The notes under the pieces were generated by a model that was given only the letters and a program-made list of their open reading frames with translations, was not told the DNA's origin and searched no databases. A stretch of DNA of 17,616 nucleotides from DTU018 sp029550685 (GTDB lineage Bacteria; Bacillota; Syntrophomonadia; Syntrophomonadales; Syntrophomonadaceae). Both the position numbers and the translations under genes were made by a program. Where the stretch lies: contig DAONVO010000046.1 in the NCBI GenBank assembly GCA_035412805.1, forward strand, positions 1-17,616. Direction: 5' to 3'. Positions 1 to 7,432 of this stretch are shown here, piece after piece; within the stretch, counting starts at the first letter, position 1; the number at the start of each line of letters is the position of its first letter.

Positions 1-1557
1 TACCACCTGGAAATAGGAGAAAAATCCACCTACAAATTGGAATGGCTCAGGCCTTATTTGGAAGCCGGTTATCTGCCCAAAGTGTTCCATAATGCTAAGT
101 ATGCTCAGGTTCTGCTGCAGCGTTATGGAATAGACCTGCAGGGGATTAAGGGAGACACTCTTTTGGCAGCTTACGTATTCGATCCCACCTTTGATGGAGA
201 ACAATTAGCCCTAACGGTGCAGAAGTTCTTGAACCGTACCGTGGCTCCCAACAATAATGCCCTGCTGGCCCGTCAGATACTGCCATTGTGGACCACCATT
301 GCAAATCAGCTGACGGAAGACCAGCAGGAACTGCTGCTTCAGGTGGAGATGCCCATGTCTGCCGTATTAGCTGATATGGAGTTTGCCGGAATTAAAGTGG
401 AAAAGCCCACCCTGGCAGAAATCTCCGCAGAACTGTCCGTTGGCATCGAACGCAGTGAAAACCAGATATATGAATTGGCAGGCCAGGATTTTAATATCAA
501 TTCACCCCGCCAGCTGGGCAAGGTCCTGTTTGAAGATCTGGGATTGCGGATGGTCAAAAAGACCAAGACCGGCTATGCTACTGGAGCCGAAATTTTAGAA
601 GAACTCTATGACGAGCACCCGATTATACCTTTGATTTTGCACTACCGCCAGTTGGCAAAACTAAAATCCACCTATGTGGATGCACTGCAGGAACTTATCC
701 ATCCTGATACCGGACGAGTGCATACCATCTTTAAACAGGCTATGACTGCTACCGGCCGGTTGTCCAGTGTAGAGCCTAACCTGCAGAACATTCCCATACG
801 CTTTGAAGAAGGCCGTCGTATCCGCAAAGCCTTTGTAGCCCCGGGAGAGGGGTGGCTGCTGGTTTCGGCTGACTATTCCCAGATCGACTTGCGTTCCCTG
901 GCCCATATCAGTGAAGATGAAATGTTAATAGAAACCTTTAAGCAGGGTATAGATATCCATACCCGCACCGCCTCCGAGATATTTCAGGTGCCCCTGGATC
1001 AGGTAACCCCTGCCCTCAGATATCGAGCCAAAGCCGTCAACTTTGGCATTATATACGGCATCAGTGATTATGGTCTGGCCCGTGATACCGGGGTAAGCCG
1101 CAAAGAAGCCAAGCAGTACATAGAAAAATACCTGGATAGTTATCCGGGAGTACGCCGCTATATGGAGGAAATCGTTAACTTTGGCATTGAGCACGGTTAT
1201 GTAGAGACTATCTTGAAACGTCGCCGCTATCTGCCTGATTTAAGAGCTCGCAACAAAATGGTGCAGTCTTTTGCCCGGCGTATGGCTTTGAATACCCCCA
1301 TCCAGGGTTCTTCGGCGGATATCATAAAGCTGGCCATGATCAATATCGCCCGGGAATTAAAAGAACGGGAGCTGCGATCCCGTATGCTGCTGCAGGTACA
1401 TGACGATTTGGTTTTTGAGGTTCCCCGCGAGGAACTGGATGAGATCATTGCGCTGGTCAAGGATAAAATGGAACATGCCTGTGTTCTTAAAGTGCCCCTG
1501 GAAGTCTCAGTGAAGGCGGGGCCCAACTGGTATGATATGGAGCCTGTCAATGTTTAA
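1..1557 (+). CDS. polA: DNA polymerase I, 3' part (5' end outside window)
   Basis: The reading frame is open from the first base, so this is the C-terminal ~518 residues of a family A DNA polymerase that fills gaps in repair and Okazaki-fragment processing. The missing part would hold the 5' nuclease domain. The first ~120 residues are a 3'-5' exonuclease-type fold, but the catalytic Asp expected after a Lys-Tyr pair (E. coli D424) is Ala (nt 103-105), so proofreading is probably lost, as in other Gram-positive Pol I enzymes. Polymerase motif A (DYSQIDLR, nt 871-894), motif B (RYRAKAVNFGIIYG, from about nt 1018) and motif C (QVHDDLVFE, around nt 1393-1419) are all present. Two normally Glu positions are Asp: the motif A steric gate (nt 886-888) and the second acidic residue of motif C (nt 1405-1407). 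It is followed 26 bases later by mutM, the usual Firmicute order. Confidence 0.97.
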   Translation, partial: YHLEIGEKSTYKLEWLRPYLEAGYLPKVFHNAKYAQVLLQRYGIDLQGIKGDTLLAAYVFDPTFDGEQLALTVQKFLNRTVAPNNNALLARQILPLWTTIANQLTEDQQELLLQVEMPMSAVLADMEFAGIKVEKPTLAEISAELSVGIERSENQIYELAGQDFNINSPRQLGKVLFEDLGLRMVKKTKTGYATGAEILEELYDEHPIIPLILHYRQLAKLKSTYVDALQELIHPDTGRVHTIFKQAMTATGRLSSVEPNLQNIPIRFEEGRRIRKAFVAPGEGWLLVSADYSQIDLRSLAHISEDEMLIETFKQGIDIHTRTASEIFQVPLDQVTPALRYRAKAVNFGIIYGISDYGLARDTGVSRKEAKQYIEKYLDSYPGVRRYMEEIVNFGIEHGYVETILKRRRYLPDLRARNKMVQSFARRMALNTPIQGSSADIIKLAMINIARELKERELRSRMLLQVHDDLVFEVPREELDEIIALVKDKMEHACVLKVPLEVSVKAGPNWYDMEPVNV

Positions 1558-1583
1558 CAATGTGATATTAAGGAGGGCCGATT

Positions 1584-2393
1584 ATGCCGGAACTGCCAGA
1601 AGTTGAAACTATCCGCCGCTCTCTGCTCGCTAATGAAAACGCGGTCCTGCTCAAGATGGAAATTCTCCATCCTGCTGTTCTGAGACGACAGGATTTCGAG
1701 CCTGCCAGCTTGTACGGTAAGTCTATTGCGAGAATTGCCCGCCGGGGTAAATTCCTGATTTTTTACTTTGCCCAAAGCAGCGGGCATTTAATTATACATC
1801 TGGGTATGAGCGGCCGGTTTTATATGGTTGACAAGGACCAACCCCTAACTGGCAAACATATTCATGCCGTGCTGCACCTGGACAATGGCCGTCGCTTGGT
1901 TTACCAGGATGCCCGTCGTTTTGGAGGGCTGTGGTTCATCACTGATGTCGAGGAGTTTTTCAGCTGTATGGGGTGTGAACCCCTGGAAGATGAATTTAAC
2001 CCGGAATTATTGGCCAAACTGGTACAGGGCCGTAAAGTGGCCATTAAAAATCTTTTGCTGAATCAAAACCTTATTGCTGGCATCGGCAATATTTATGCAG
2101 ATGAGGCATTATTTGCTGCGGGCATTTTACCCCATAGGCCAGCTGGATCTTTAACCAGTGAAGAAGTGCAGCGCTTATCCCAGGCCATCAAAAAGGTTCT
2201 AGCTGAGAGTATTCGCCAGCGAGGTACTACTTTTCGAGATTTTCGAGACGGTTACAACCAGTCTGGCGGCTTTCAGAACCACCTGCAGGTGTATGGGCGC
2301 TGCAATGAACCTTGCCGGGTATGCGGGCACCCCATTGTAAGAGACCGTATCGGGGGGCGCAGCAGTCACTATTGCGAGCATTGCCAGCACTGA
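1584..2393 (+). CDS. mutM: Formamidopyrimidine-DNA glycosylase (Fpg/MutM)
   Basis: This is a bifunctional DNA glycosylase/AP lyase that removes 8-oxoguanine and formamidopyrimidines. The protein has 269 residues, the normal family length. It starts MPELPEVET, with the catalytic N-terminal Pro2 and Glu3, and has the conserved Lys near residue 56 in a RRGKFL context. The H2TH region is around 150-185 (LLLNQNLIAGIGNIYADEAL). The C-terminal zinc finger uses C244, C247, C264 and C267. The ATG start is preceded by a strong AAGGAGG (1570-1576). It lies 26 bases after polA and is probably cotranscribed with it, forming a repair pair. Confidence 0.97.
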   Translation: MPELPEVETIRRSLLANENAVLLKMEILHPAVLRRQDFEPASLYGKSIARIARRGKFLIFYFAQSSGHLIIHLGMSGRFYMVDKDQPLTGKHIHAVLHLDNGRRLVYQDARRFGGLWFITDVEEFFSCMGCEPLEDEFNPELLAKLVQGRKVAIKNLLLNQNLIAGIGNIYADEALFAAGILPHRPAGSLTSEEVQRLSQAIKKVLAESIRQRGTTFRDFRDGYNQSGGFQNHLQVYGRCNEPCRVCGHPIVRDRIGGRSSHYCEHCQH

Positions 2394-2406
2394 AGCCAAA
2401 GACAAT

Positions 2407-2434
2407 CACCTTTTAGGCCTCCTATCCATATAGT
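2407..2434 (+). promoter_or_regulatory. Possible mother-cell sporulation promoter (sigma-K/E-like) for ytaF
   Basis: CACC at 2407-2410, a 16-bp spacer, then CATATAGT at 2427-2434. This resembles the sigma-K pattern (mACm, 16 bp, CATAnnnTA), missing only the last base, and the CATA core is shared with sigma-E. The start point would be near 2440. The idea is supported by the sporulation gene downstream, but a short degenerate motif like this can arise by chance. Confidence 0.35.
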
Positions 2435-2464
2435 GAAGGTATAACAATGAAAAGTGGATAGGAG
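2419..2464 (+). promoter_or_regulatory. Inverted repeat that can pair with the ytaF ribosome binding site
   Basis: CTCCTATCCA (2419-2428) is the exact reverse complement of TGGATAGGAG (2455-2464), with a 26-nt loop. The right arm contains the ytaF Shine-Dalgarno (AGGAG, 2460-2464; ATG at 2474). In read-through mRNA from polA-mutM the RBS could be buried. A transcript starting near 2440 would lack the left arm. Confidence 0.5.
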
Positions 2465-2473
2465 TAGCACTAC

Positions 2474-3109
2474 ATGGAATATGCAGCCGCTTTGCTGTTC
2501 GCTGTGGCGGTAAGTGCTGATGGCTTTGCTGCAGGTGTTTCTTATGGTGTAAAAAAAATAAACATTCCGGTCCTGCCCCTGCTGGTCATTGCGGTATCAT
2601 CCACAGCAGCGGTAACCATTTCCATGGTTTGCGGAACCGGATTGGCTGCTTTACTGGATCCCCGCTGGGCTTCTTATCTGGGAGCCCTGTTGTTAATAGC
2701 CATGGGGGGCTATTTTCTGCTGGGCGCTTGCCGGGAAACCATCAGCAGTTTGGAAATTGATCCCCAACAGCCATTGCTGAGTTTCAATATCAGGACCCTG
2801 GGTATAATTGTCCATATCCTGAAGGAGCCCTCTAAAGCTGATTTCGATTCCTCGGGAGAGATCAGTATGCATGAAGCAGCCTTTCTCGGATTGGCTTTAG
2901 CTCTGGATGCCCTGGGGGCCGGGGTGGGTATTGCCCTGACCGGACTGAATATTTTGTTTACAGCCCTGTGTGTGGGTATGTTAAAATTTATATTAATAAA
3001 CTGCGGAATGTGGATAGGCCGGTGCTGCACGGGCAGCAGGATGACAGGAGCAGCATCAATGCTGTCGGGTTTTATCCTGATAGCTATCGGCCTGATGGAA
3101 TTTATGTAA
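2474..3109 (+). CDS. ytaF: Sporulation membrane protein YtaF (MntP/YtaF family)
   Basis: A 211-residue polytopic membrane protein of the YtaF family, which is related to the MntP manganese exporters and is restricted mainly to endospore formers. Five to six hydrophobic segments are visible (about 1-22, 33-60, 68-86, 132-155, 158-175, 190-210). Two acidic motifs lie within membrane segments: SADGFAAGVSYG near residue 15 and ALDALGAGVG near 142. A hydrophilic central loop with EPSKADFDSSGEIS is typical of YtaF. The molecular function is not established; cation transport is a family-based guess. It sits between mutM and coaE as in Bacillus, and the stop is 13 bases before coaE. Translation may be gated by the hairpin at 2419-2464. 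Confidence 0.92.
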   Translation: MEYAAALLFAVAVSADGFAAGVSYGVKKINIPVLPLLVIAVSSTAAVTISMVCGTGLAALLDPRWASYLGALLLIAMGGYFLLGACRETISSLEIDPQQPLLSFNIRTLGIIVHILKEPSKADFDSSGEISMHEAAFLGLALALDALGAGVGIALTGLNILFTALCVGMLKFILINCGMWIGRCCTGSRMTGAASMLSGFILIAIGLMEFM

Positions 3110-3122
3110 AGTCGGTGATAGG

Positions 3123-3725
3123 ATGAAGATTATTGGTCTAACCGGGGGGATAGCCAGCGGCAAGAGCACTGTTGCCCGTACCTTACGGGAACTAGGAGCC
3201 ACCGTTATTGACGCCGATGAAATAGCCCATTCTGTTATTGAGCCAGGCAAACCCGCCTGGGAGGATATCGTGAAAAAATTCGGATCACATATTCTCAAAC
3301 CTGACCAGACCATTGACCGGGAAAAACTGGGAGCCATCGTTTTTAATGATCCTGAACTACTGCAGGAATTGAATCAAATCACTCATCCGCGGATAGCCGA
3401 ACAGTTCAAGCATATGATTAGAACTCTGAGAAATCAGCAATCAGATACCATTTTATTCATGGAGGTTCCACTTTTATACGAAACCCATCTGGAGAGAATC
3501 TGCGATGAGGTATGGGTGGTTTGGGTAGACGAAGAAACCCAGATTCAGCGCCTCATGAAGCGAGATAACCTGTTACGGGAAGATGCCATAAAGCGCATTG
3601 ATGCTCAGATGTCTCTTGACGAGAAAGCACGCCGGGCTGACTTGGTTATTGACAATCGCTTCAGTGTGGAGGAAACAATAGCGAGCGCCACCAGATATTA
3701 CAACGAAATTCTCAACAAATCCTAA
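3123..3725 (+). CDS. coaE: Dephospho-CoA kinase
   Basis: Catalyses the last step of coenzyme A synthesis, ATP-dependent phosphorylation of the 3'-hydroxyl of dephospho-CoA. The 200-residue length is normal. The P-loop is at residues 8-16 (GGIASGKST), the DADE motif at 30-33 (IDADEIAH), and the LID region includes MKRDNL around 140. The ATG lies 13 bases after the ytaF stop with only a weak GGTGATAGG upstream, so translation may be partly coupled to ytaF. It closes the conserved polA-mutM-ytaF-coaE cluster. Confidence 0.96.
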   Translation: MKIIGLTGGIASGKSTVARTLRELGATVIDADEIAHSVIEPGKPAWEDIVKKFGSHILKPDQTIDREKLGAIVFNDPELLQELNQITHPRIAEQFKHMIRTLRNQQSDTILFMEVPLLYETHLERICDEVWVVWVDEETQIQRLMKRDNLLREDAIKRIDAQMSLDEKARRADLVIDNRFSVEETIASATRYYNEILNKS

Positions 3726-3765
3726 ATATTATTAACCATAACCTGTTGGCTGGGGGTTTATTTTA

Positions 3766-4335
3766 GTGAAACCAAAAACCAGAAGACGTTTTTCCATTGC
3801 ACTGTGGCTGGTAATATTAATTTTTCTGGCTGTTATTTTGACATTTCCGCAATGGATTACTGTCTTTTACCCGCAGCCGCACCGGGATCTGGTGTTCAAC
3901 GCAGCTTTGGAGCACCAGGTAGATCCTTACCTAGTTTTTGGCATCATCAGAGCGGAGAGCAAATACCAGTCGCAGGCTTGTTCTCCAGTAGGAGCGGTAG
4001 GGTTAATGCAGATAATGCCCACAACTGCCCAATGGATTGCCGAGCAGCAGGGGATAGAGGAATTCGATCCTGAACAGCTGCAGGATCCGGAAGTGAATAT
4101 AAATTTCGGGTGCTGGTATTTGGCTAGTTTAAGTAAGGAATTCGATGGGCAGGTACCTTTGATGGTGGCTGCTTACAATGCCGGACGAGGGACGGTTCAG
4201 CAATGGAAGGCTGAGCAAGTATGGGATGGAAATCCTGAGCACTTGGAAAACATACCATTCCATGAGACCCGCGAGTATGTCCGCAATGTATTAAAGAACT
4301 ACGAGGCTTACAAGGTCATTTATACCCAAGAGTAA
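3766..4335 (+). CDS. Membrane-anchored lytic murein transglycosylase (SLT domain)
   Basis: A 189-residue protein with a basic N-terminus (KPKTRRR) and one hydrophobic segment at about 11-27 acting as an uncleaved signal anchor, so the enzyme faces outward. The Slt70-type catalytic domain covers about 42-180. The catalytic Glu is E64 in IIRAESKY, followed by the GAVGLMQIMP motif (about 77-86), NFGCWYLASL, and the substrate-groove motif AAYNAGRG near 141. It cleaves the MurNAc-GlcNAc bond, forming 1,6-anhydroMurNAc. It starts with GTG, with TGGGGG nine bases upstream (3751-3756). A position after coaE suggests membership in the same operon; a link to spore wall work is possible but not shown. 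Confidence 0.93.
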   Translation: MKPKTRRRFSIALWLVILIFLAVILTFPQWITVFYPQPHRDLVFNAALEHQVDPYLVFGIIRAESKYQSQACSPVGAVGLMQIMPTTAQWIAEQQGIEEFDPEQLQDPEVNINFGCWYLASLSKEFDGQVPLMVAAYNAGRGTVQQWKAEQVWDGNPEHLENIPFHETREYVRNVLKNYEAYKVIYTQE

Positions 4336-4437
4336 CACCTTGATCCCAAACCACTAACTGTAAAAAAAAGGAATATAGCAGAGCGGTGTCAAATACAATG
4401 TCCTCAGGAACACCTATGTGTGAAGGGGGCATTTTTC

Positions 4438-6078
4438 TTGTACCTATCATACCGGAAAGTGGTGGCCTTAGCCGTTCTTATAGGGCTAGCCTTGGCGACA
4501 GCCGGGGGCATTTACTGGTATAGGCAGGTTATTTATACGGCTAGTTTGGATACTCGCCCGCTGAAGATAGGCATGGTAGGTGATATAGATTCCCTGCAGC
4601 CGCCCCAGTTGGACAGCCCGGAAGAGCGGTTGGTTGCCTCGGCATTGTATGAAGGTCTGGTCTATTACGATGAGAAGACCGACAGTATAAGACCACGCTT
4701 GGCTCGCAGCTGGAAATACTCGGCTGATGATAAGACCTTAACCATAGATATCAAAAAGGCTCAATTCAGTAACGGGCAGCCGGTAACCGCCGAAAAAGTG
4801 AAGGCGGCCTGGGAAAAGAGCTTTTCCACTACCAAGGATTGGGCTAATATCAGTCTGTTTCTGCCCATCGAAGGCAGTAAAGCCCGTCTGGAAGGACGTA
4901 CTCCTGATATTGCCGGAGTAGAGGTAGTTGACAGCAATACTCTGCGGATCCGGTTAGAAAAACCTAACGCGATATTCTTGCATATGCTTACCAACCCTAT
5001 CTTCTGGGTCTACGATGCTGCTGAAACCAGTGACCCTGCTCCGGGAACCGGACCCTATGTCCTGCAGCCATCCAACCAGGATCATACCATTGCTCTGGTA
5101 AAAAACGATAATTACCATCGTGGCCTGGCCAAGGTCAGTGCACTCCAGGTTACTGTGTATAAGGAGCCTTATCAAGCTTTTAGCGACTTTAAAAACGGCA
5201 AATTGGATTATCTTAACCAGGTACCCTTAGCGGAAATAAAGAATGTAGAAAAAAATCCGGACTACCAGGATCAGTTTATCGATCGCTACCTGTGGGAGAC
5301 TTACAGTCTGGGCTTTAATATGCATCGTGAGCCTTTTGCCGGCAATTACCTGCTGAGGCGGGCTCTAAATTTTGCGGTAGATCGCAAAACTATCATTGAT
5401 ACCGTACTGGGAGATGCCTATCGTACCTCCAAAGGAGCTTTGCCCATGGGAATGCCCGGTTACAATAAACAGTTGCGCGGGTATGCATATGATCCGGAAA
5501 AAGCTAAGGACCTGCTGGCTGAAGCGGGATACCCGGGAGGAGAAGGGCTGAAACCGCTGGTCTTAGCTTTTAATCGTGATGACGGTCACCGGGCGGTAGC
5601 TGAAGCCATCGCCCAGCAGTTTAATGAACTGGGTATAGATGTGCAGCTGCAGGAATTAGAGTGGGATTATTATAAAAAGCAGCTTAGTTCCATGGCTCTT
5701 ACCTTGTTCAGGGTAGGCTGGCATGCTGATTACCCCGATGCGGATAACTTCTTGTATGGCATGTACCACAGTTCCCAGGTGGGTATAAGCAACCATACCG
5801 GTTATAACAATCCCCAGGTGGATAAAATTCTTGATGCCGCCCGGACCGAGACCAAAAGCCAGCAGGAACGCCTAAAGCTGCTGCAGAGGGCTGAAGAAAT
5901 TATAGTCGACGATGCTCCCATGCTATGGTTGTTCCAAAAGAAAGCCGCTGCCTTGGTAGGTACCAATGTCCGTAATCTGGAAATGGACGGAATGGGCTTG
6001 ATAGATTGGTTTGCAGTAGAACTCTTAAAACCTTCTGACGGTGGATCAGGCGATAGCCCGGGTCAGGAACAGGTATAG
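4438..6078 (+). CDS. Extracellular solute-binding protein, family 5 (peptide/nickel type)
   Basis: A ~546-residue periplasmic-type binding protein of the OppA/DppA class. One N-terminal hydrophobic segment (VVALAVLIGLALATAGG) is followed by the family 5 signature region (ASALYEGLVYYDEKTDSIRPRLARSW, continuing to FSNGQPVTAEKVKAAWE). Later come GTGPYVL, a typical RRALNFAVDRKTI and GWHADYPDADNFLYGMYHSS. The ligand is probably an oligopeptide, but family 5 members also bind nickel chelates and sugars. No lipobox Cys is seen, so it appears to be membrane-anchored rather than a lipoprotein. I chose TTG 4438 because AAGGGGG (4424-4429) lies eight bases upstream; GTG 4420 is an in-frame alternative. 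No permease or ATPase gene is adjacent, and a terminator follows, so it is an orphan. Confidence 0.9.
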   Translation: MYLSYRKVVALAVLIGLALATAGGIYWYRQVIYTASLDTRPLKIGMVGDIDSLQPPQLDSPEERLVASALYEGLVYYDEKTDSIRPRLARSWKYSADDKTLTIDIKKAQFSNGQPVTAEKVKAAWEKSFSTTKDWANISLFLPIEGSKARLEGRTPDIAGVEVVDSNTLRIRLEKPNAIFLHMLTNPIFWVYDAAETSDPAPGTGPYVLQPSNQDHTIALVKNDNYHRGLAKVSALQVTVYKEPYQAFSDFKNGKLDYLNQVPLAEIKNVEKNPDYQDQFIDRYLWETYSLGFNMHREPFAGNYLLRRALNFAVDRKTIIDTVLGDAYRTSKGALPMGMPGYNKQLRGYAYDPEKAKDLLAEAGYPGGEGLKPLVLAFNRDDGHRAVAEAIAQQFNELGIDVQLQELEWDYYKKQLSSMALTLFRVGWHADYPDADNFLYGMYHSSQVGISNHTGYNNPQVDKILDAARTETKSQQERLKLLQRAEEIIVDDAPMLWLFQKKAAALVGTNVRNLEMDGMGLIDWFAVELLKPSDGGSGDSPGQEQV

Positions 6079-6107
6079 CTTGCCCCAGGCACATCGGTCC
6101 CATAGTA

Positions 6108-6140
6108 AAGCCCGTGCTGGTGTCAGTCACGGGCTTGTTT
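6108..6140 (+). terminator. Rho-independent terminator after the solute-binding protein gene
   Basis: Nine-bp perfect stem AAGCCCGTG (6108-6116) / CACGGGCTT (6128-6136), 11-nt loop, followed by a short GTTT. It lies 30 bases after the stop codon. The T-tract is weak. Confidence 0.75.
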
Positions 6141-6197
6141 GCGTGCAGGGGCATGGATGTTGATCCAGGGCGGTGGTGGGGAGATTTAAGTTTCCTA

Positions 6198-6226
6198 TTG
6201 AACCTAAAAGGATTTACTGGAAAAAT
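6198..6226 (+). promoter_or_regulatory. Weak sigma-A promoter candidate for the moaD-thiF pair
   Basis: TTGAAC (6198-6203), 17-bp spacer, AAAAAT (6221-6226): four of six matches in each box. The interval 6141-6294 must hold the promoter because a terminator precedes it, but no better candidate was found. No riboswitch pattern was recognised there. Confidence 0.25.
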
Positions 6227-6294
6227 TGTAGATAGACGATCGATGTGAAATCAGTGCTTAAATGGTTATGAATGACTTACAAGCAGGTGGTAGC

Positions 6295-6519
6295 ATGGTG
6301 GTTAAAGTGAAGCTATTCGCAACCTTTCGCCGGGGACGTTTTCGCGAACAAGACATGGAACTTCCCGATGGCTGCACAGTGGAATGGGTCCTGGATCATC
6401 TGAATATACCACGCCGGCAGCTGGGTATTATCTATCTGAACGGCTTGGCCGCATCGGAAGATACTGTTTTGCACCAGGGCGACACTCTATCCATATTTCC
6501 GATGGTGGGAGGCGGTTGA
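6295..6519 (+). CDS. MoaD/ThiS-family sulfur carrier protein
   Basis: A 74-residue ubiquitin-like sulfur carrier. The C-terminus ends in Gly-Gly-Gly after FPMVGG; the terminal diglycine would be adenylated and thiocarboxylated by the partner encoded next door. The beta-grasp pattern is visible (VKVKLFATFRRGR, later GDTLSIFPMV). The start at ATG 6295 has AGGTGG at 6285-6290; GTG 6298 is equally possible with better spacing, while upstream ATGs (6262) have no RBS. The gene ends directly against the thiF-like start (no gap). Position beside an aldehyde oxidoreductase operon suggests a role in building the dithiolene sulfur of the tungsten or molybdenum pterin; MoaD-like genes are known companions of such enzymes. 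A general thiamine role is less likely because no thi genes are present. Confidence 0.85.
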   Translation: MVVKVKLFATFRRGRFREQDMELPDGCTVEWVLDHLNIPRRQLGIIYLNGLAASEDTVLHQGDTLSIFPMVGGG

Positions 6520-7320
6520 TTGACTAGATGGCTTGAGTTAAAAGATACCTTGGTCCTGGCTGAAAGGCAGGGAAAGACTCCCCTGGAAATAGAAAAGGAG
6601 CATTTGGCCCAAGGCGTGGTCCCGTTGCATTATCAACGCAACTATAATGCTATAAGCCTGTCTGATCAGATCAAACTCCTGGACAGCCGGGTAGGGGTTT
6701 GCGGCTGCGGTGGATTAGGAATGAATATAGTGAATTATCTGGCCCGGCTGGGAGTTGGTCATATAACTGTGTGGGATCCCGATATTTTCAGTGAGAGCAA
6801 TCTTAACCGCCAGTTATTTTCTAGTTCAGATAATATTGGTAAGTCCAAAGTGGAAGTCTGCCGGGCTTCAGTCCAGCAGATCAACCCGGCTGTATGCTTA
6901 ACCGCGATCCCCGCCAAGTGGGAGGAAAGCGATGCCAGCGTAATTTGCCAGCAGCAGGTGATGGTGGATGCTCTGGACAATATCCCTTCGCGTATAGCTT
7001 TGGCTCGTAGCTGTGAAAAGTTCAATATTCCTTTAGTACATGGAGCAGTGGGAGGATGGTATGGACAGCTGACAGTAGTAATGCCCGGAGATCGAATTTT
7101 ACAGGAAATATACCAGAACGCAGAGCAGCAAGGTATTGAAAAAGAGCAGGGGACCCTGCCTTATACAGCTGCGGTACTGGCCGGTCTGGAAGCTGCCGAG
7201 ACCGTGAAGCTCCTGCTGGATATGGAATCAGATTTACGCAGTCATCTCTGTTTAGTGGATTTGCTGAATATGAGTTTGGATATGCTTCCCAAGTGTAACA
7301 ATAATGTAAACAAAATGTAA
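6520..7320 (+). CDS. ThiF/MoeB/HesA-family adenylyltransferase (E1-like)
   Basis: A 266-residue E1-like enzyme that adenylates the C-terminal Gly of a sulfur carrier using ATP. The nucleotide-binding motif GCGGLG is at about 62-67, an acidic strand end (VWDPD) follows, and the conserved Arg of the NLNRQ motif is R97. The paired CxxC zinc motifs of MoeB/ThiF and a rhodanese domain are absent, which fits the shorter HesA-like branch. The start is TTG immediately after the moaD-like stop, with GGGAGG at 6507-6512. The last codons overlap an array of TGTAAN motifs that may belong to the next promoter. Likely partner: the adjacent MoaD-like protein; likely purpose: pterin cofactor maturation for the aldehyde oxidoreductase downstream (inference). 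Confidence 0.85.
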   Translation: MTRWLELKDTLVLAERQGKTPLEIEKEHLAQGVVPLHYQRNYNAISLSDQIKLLDSRVGVCGCGGLGMNIVNYLARLGVGHITVWDPDIFSESNLNRQLFSSSDNIGKSKVEVCRASVQQINPAVCLTAIPAKWEESDASVICQQQVMVDALDNIPSRIALARSCEKFNIPLVHGAVGGWYGQLTVVMPGDRILQEIYQNAEQQGIEKEQGTLPYTAAVLAGLEAAETVKLLLDMESDLRSHLCLVDLLNMSLDMLPKCNNNVNKM

Positions 7321-7353
7321 ATATAGTGTAGCTATATTTACATTGATGTTACA
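7294..7353 (+). promoter_or_regulatory. Candidate upstream activator sites (TGTAACA/TGTTACA plus palindrome)
   Basis: TGTAACA (7294-7300) and its inverse TGTTACA (7347-7353) flank a perfect 12-bp palindrome, ATGTAAATATAG (7315-7326) / CTATATTTACAT (7332-7343), with a 5-nt centre. TGTAAN units also start at 7306 and 7317, about one helical turn apart. The block lies 80-140 bp upstream of the sigma-54 promoter, the usual place for enhancer sites. It partly overlaps the end of the thiF-like gene. Confidence 0.5.
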
Positions 7354-7375
7354 GTGCTGAATAAGAGTATCAACA

Positions 7376-7415
7376 CCCAAGGTGCCTGGGTAAAGCCAGG
7401 CACCTTGGGCGTTTC
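7376..7415 (+). terminator. Strong hairpin terminator after moaD-thiF
   Basis: Perfect 14-bp stem CCCAAGGTGCCTGG (7376-7389) / CCAGGCACCTTGGG (7396-7409), 6-nt loop, then CGTTTCT. It separates the cofactor pair from the sigma-54 operon, so the two units are transcribed independently. The T-tract is short, so it may be partly leaky. Confidence 0.8.
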
Positions 7416-7432
7416 TGTACTGACAGGTTGGG

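Noticed and set aside
6141..6294. Cofactor riboswitch upstream of the moaD-like gene
   Set aside because: Only weak short inverted repeats are present; nothing matches a molybdenum-cofactor or thiamine riboswitch pattern.
7376..7409. Perfect 14-bp inverted repeat as an operator or mobile-element end
   Set aside because: GC-rich stem, small loop and position between two transcription units fit a terminator; no transposase or target duplication is seen.
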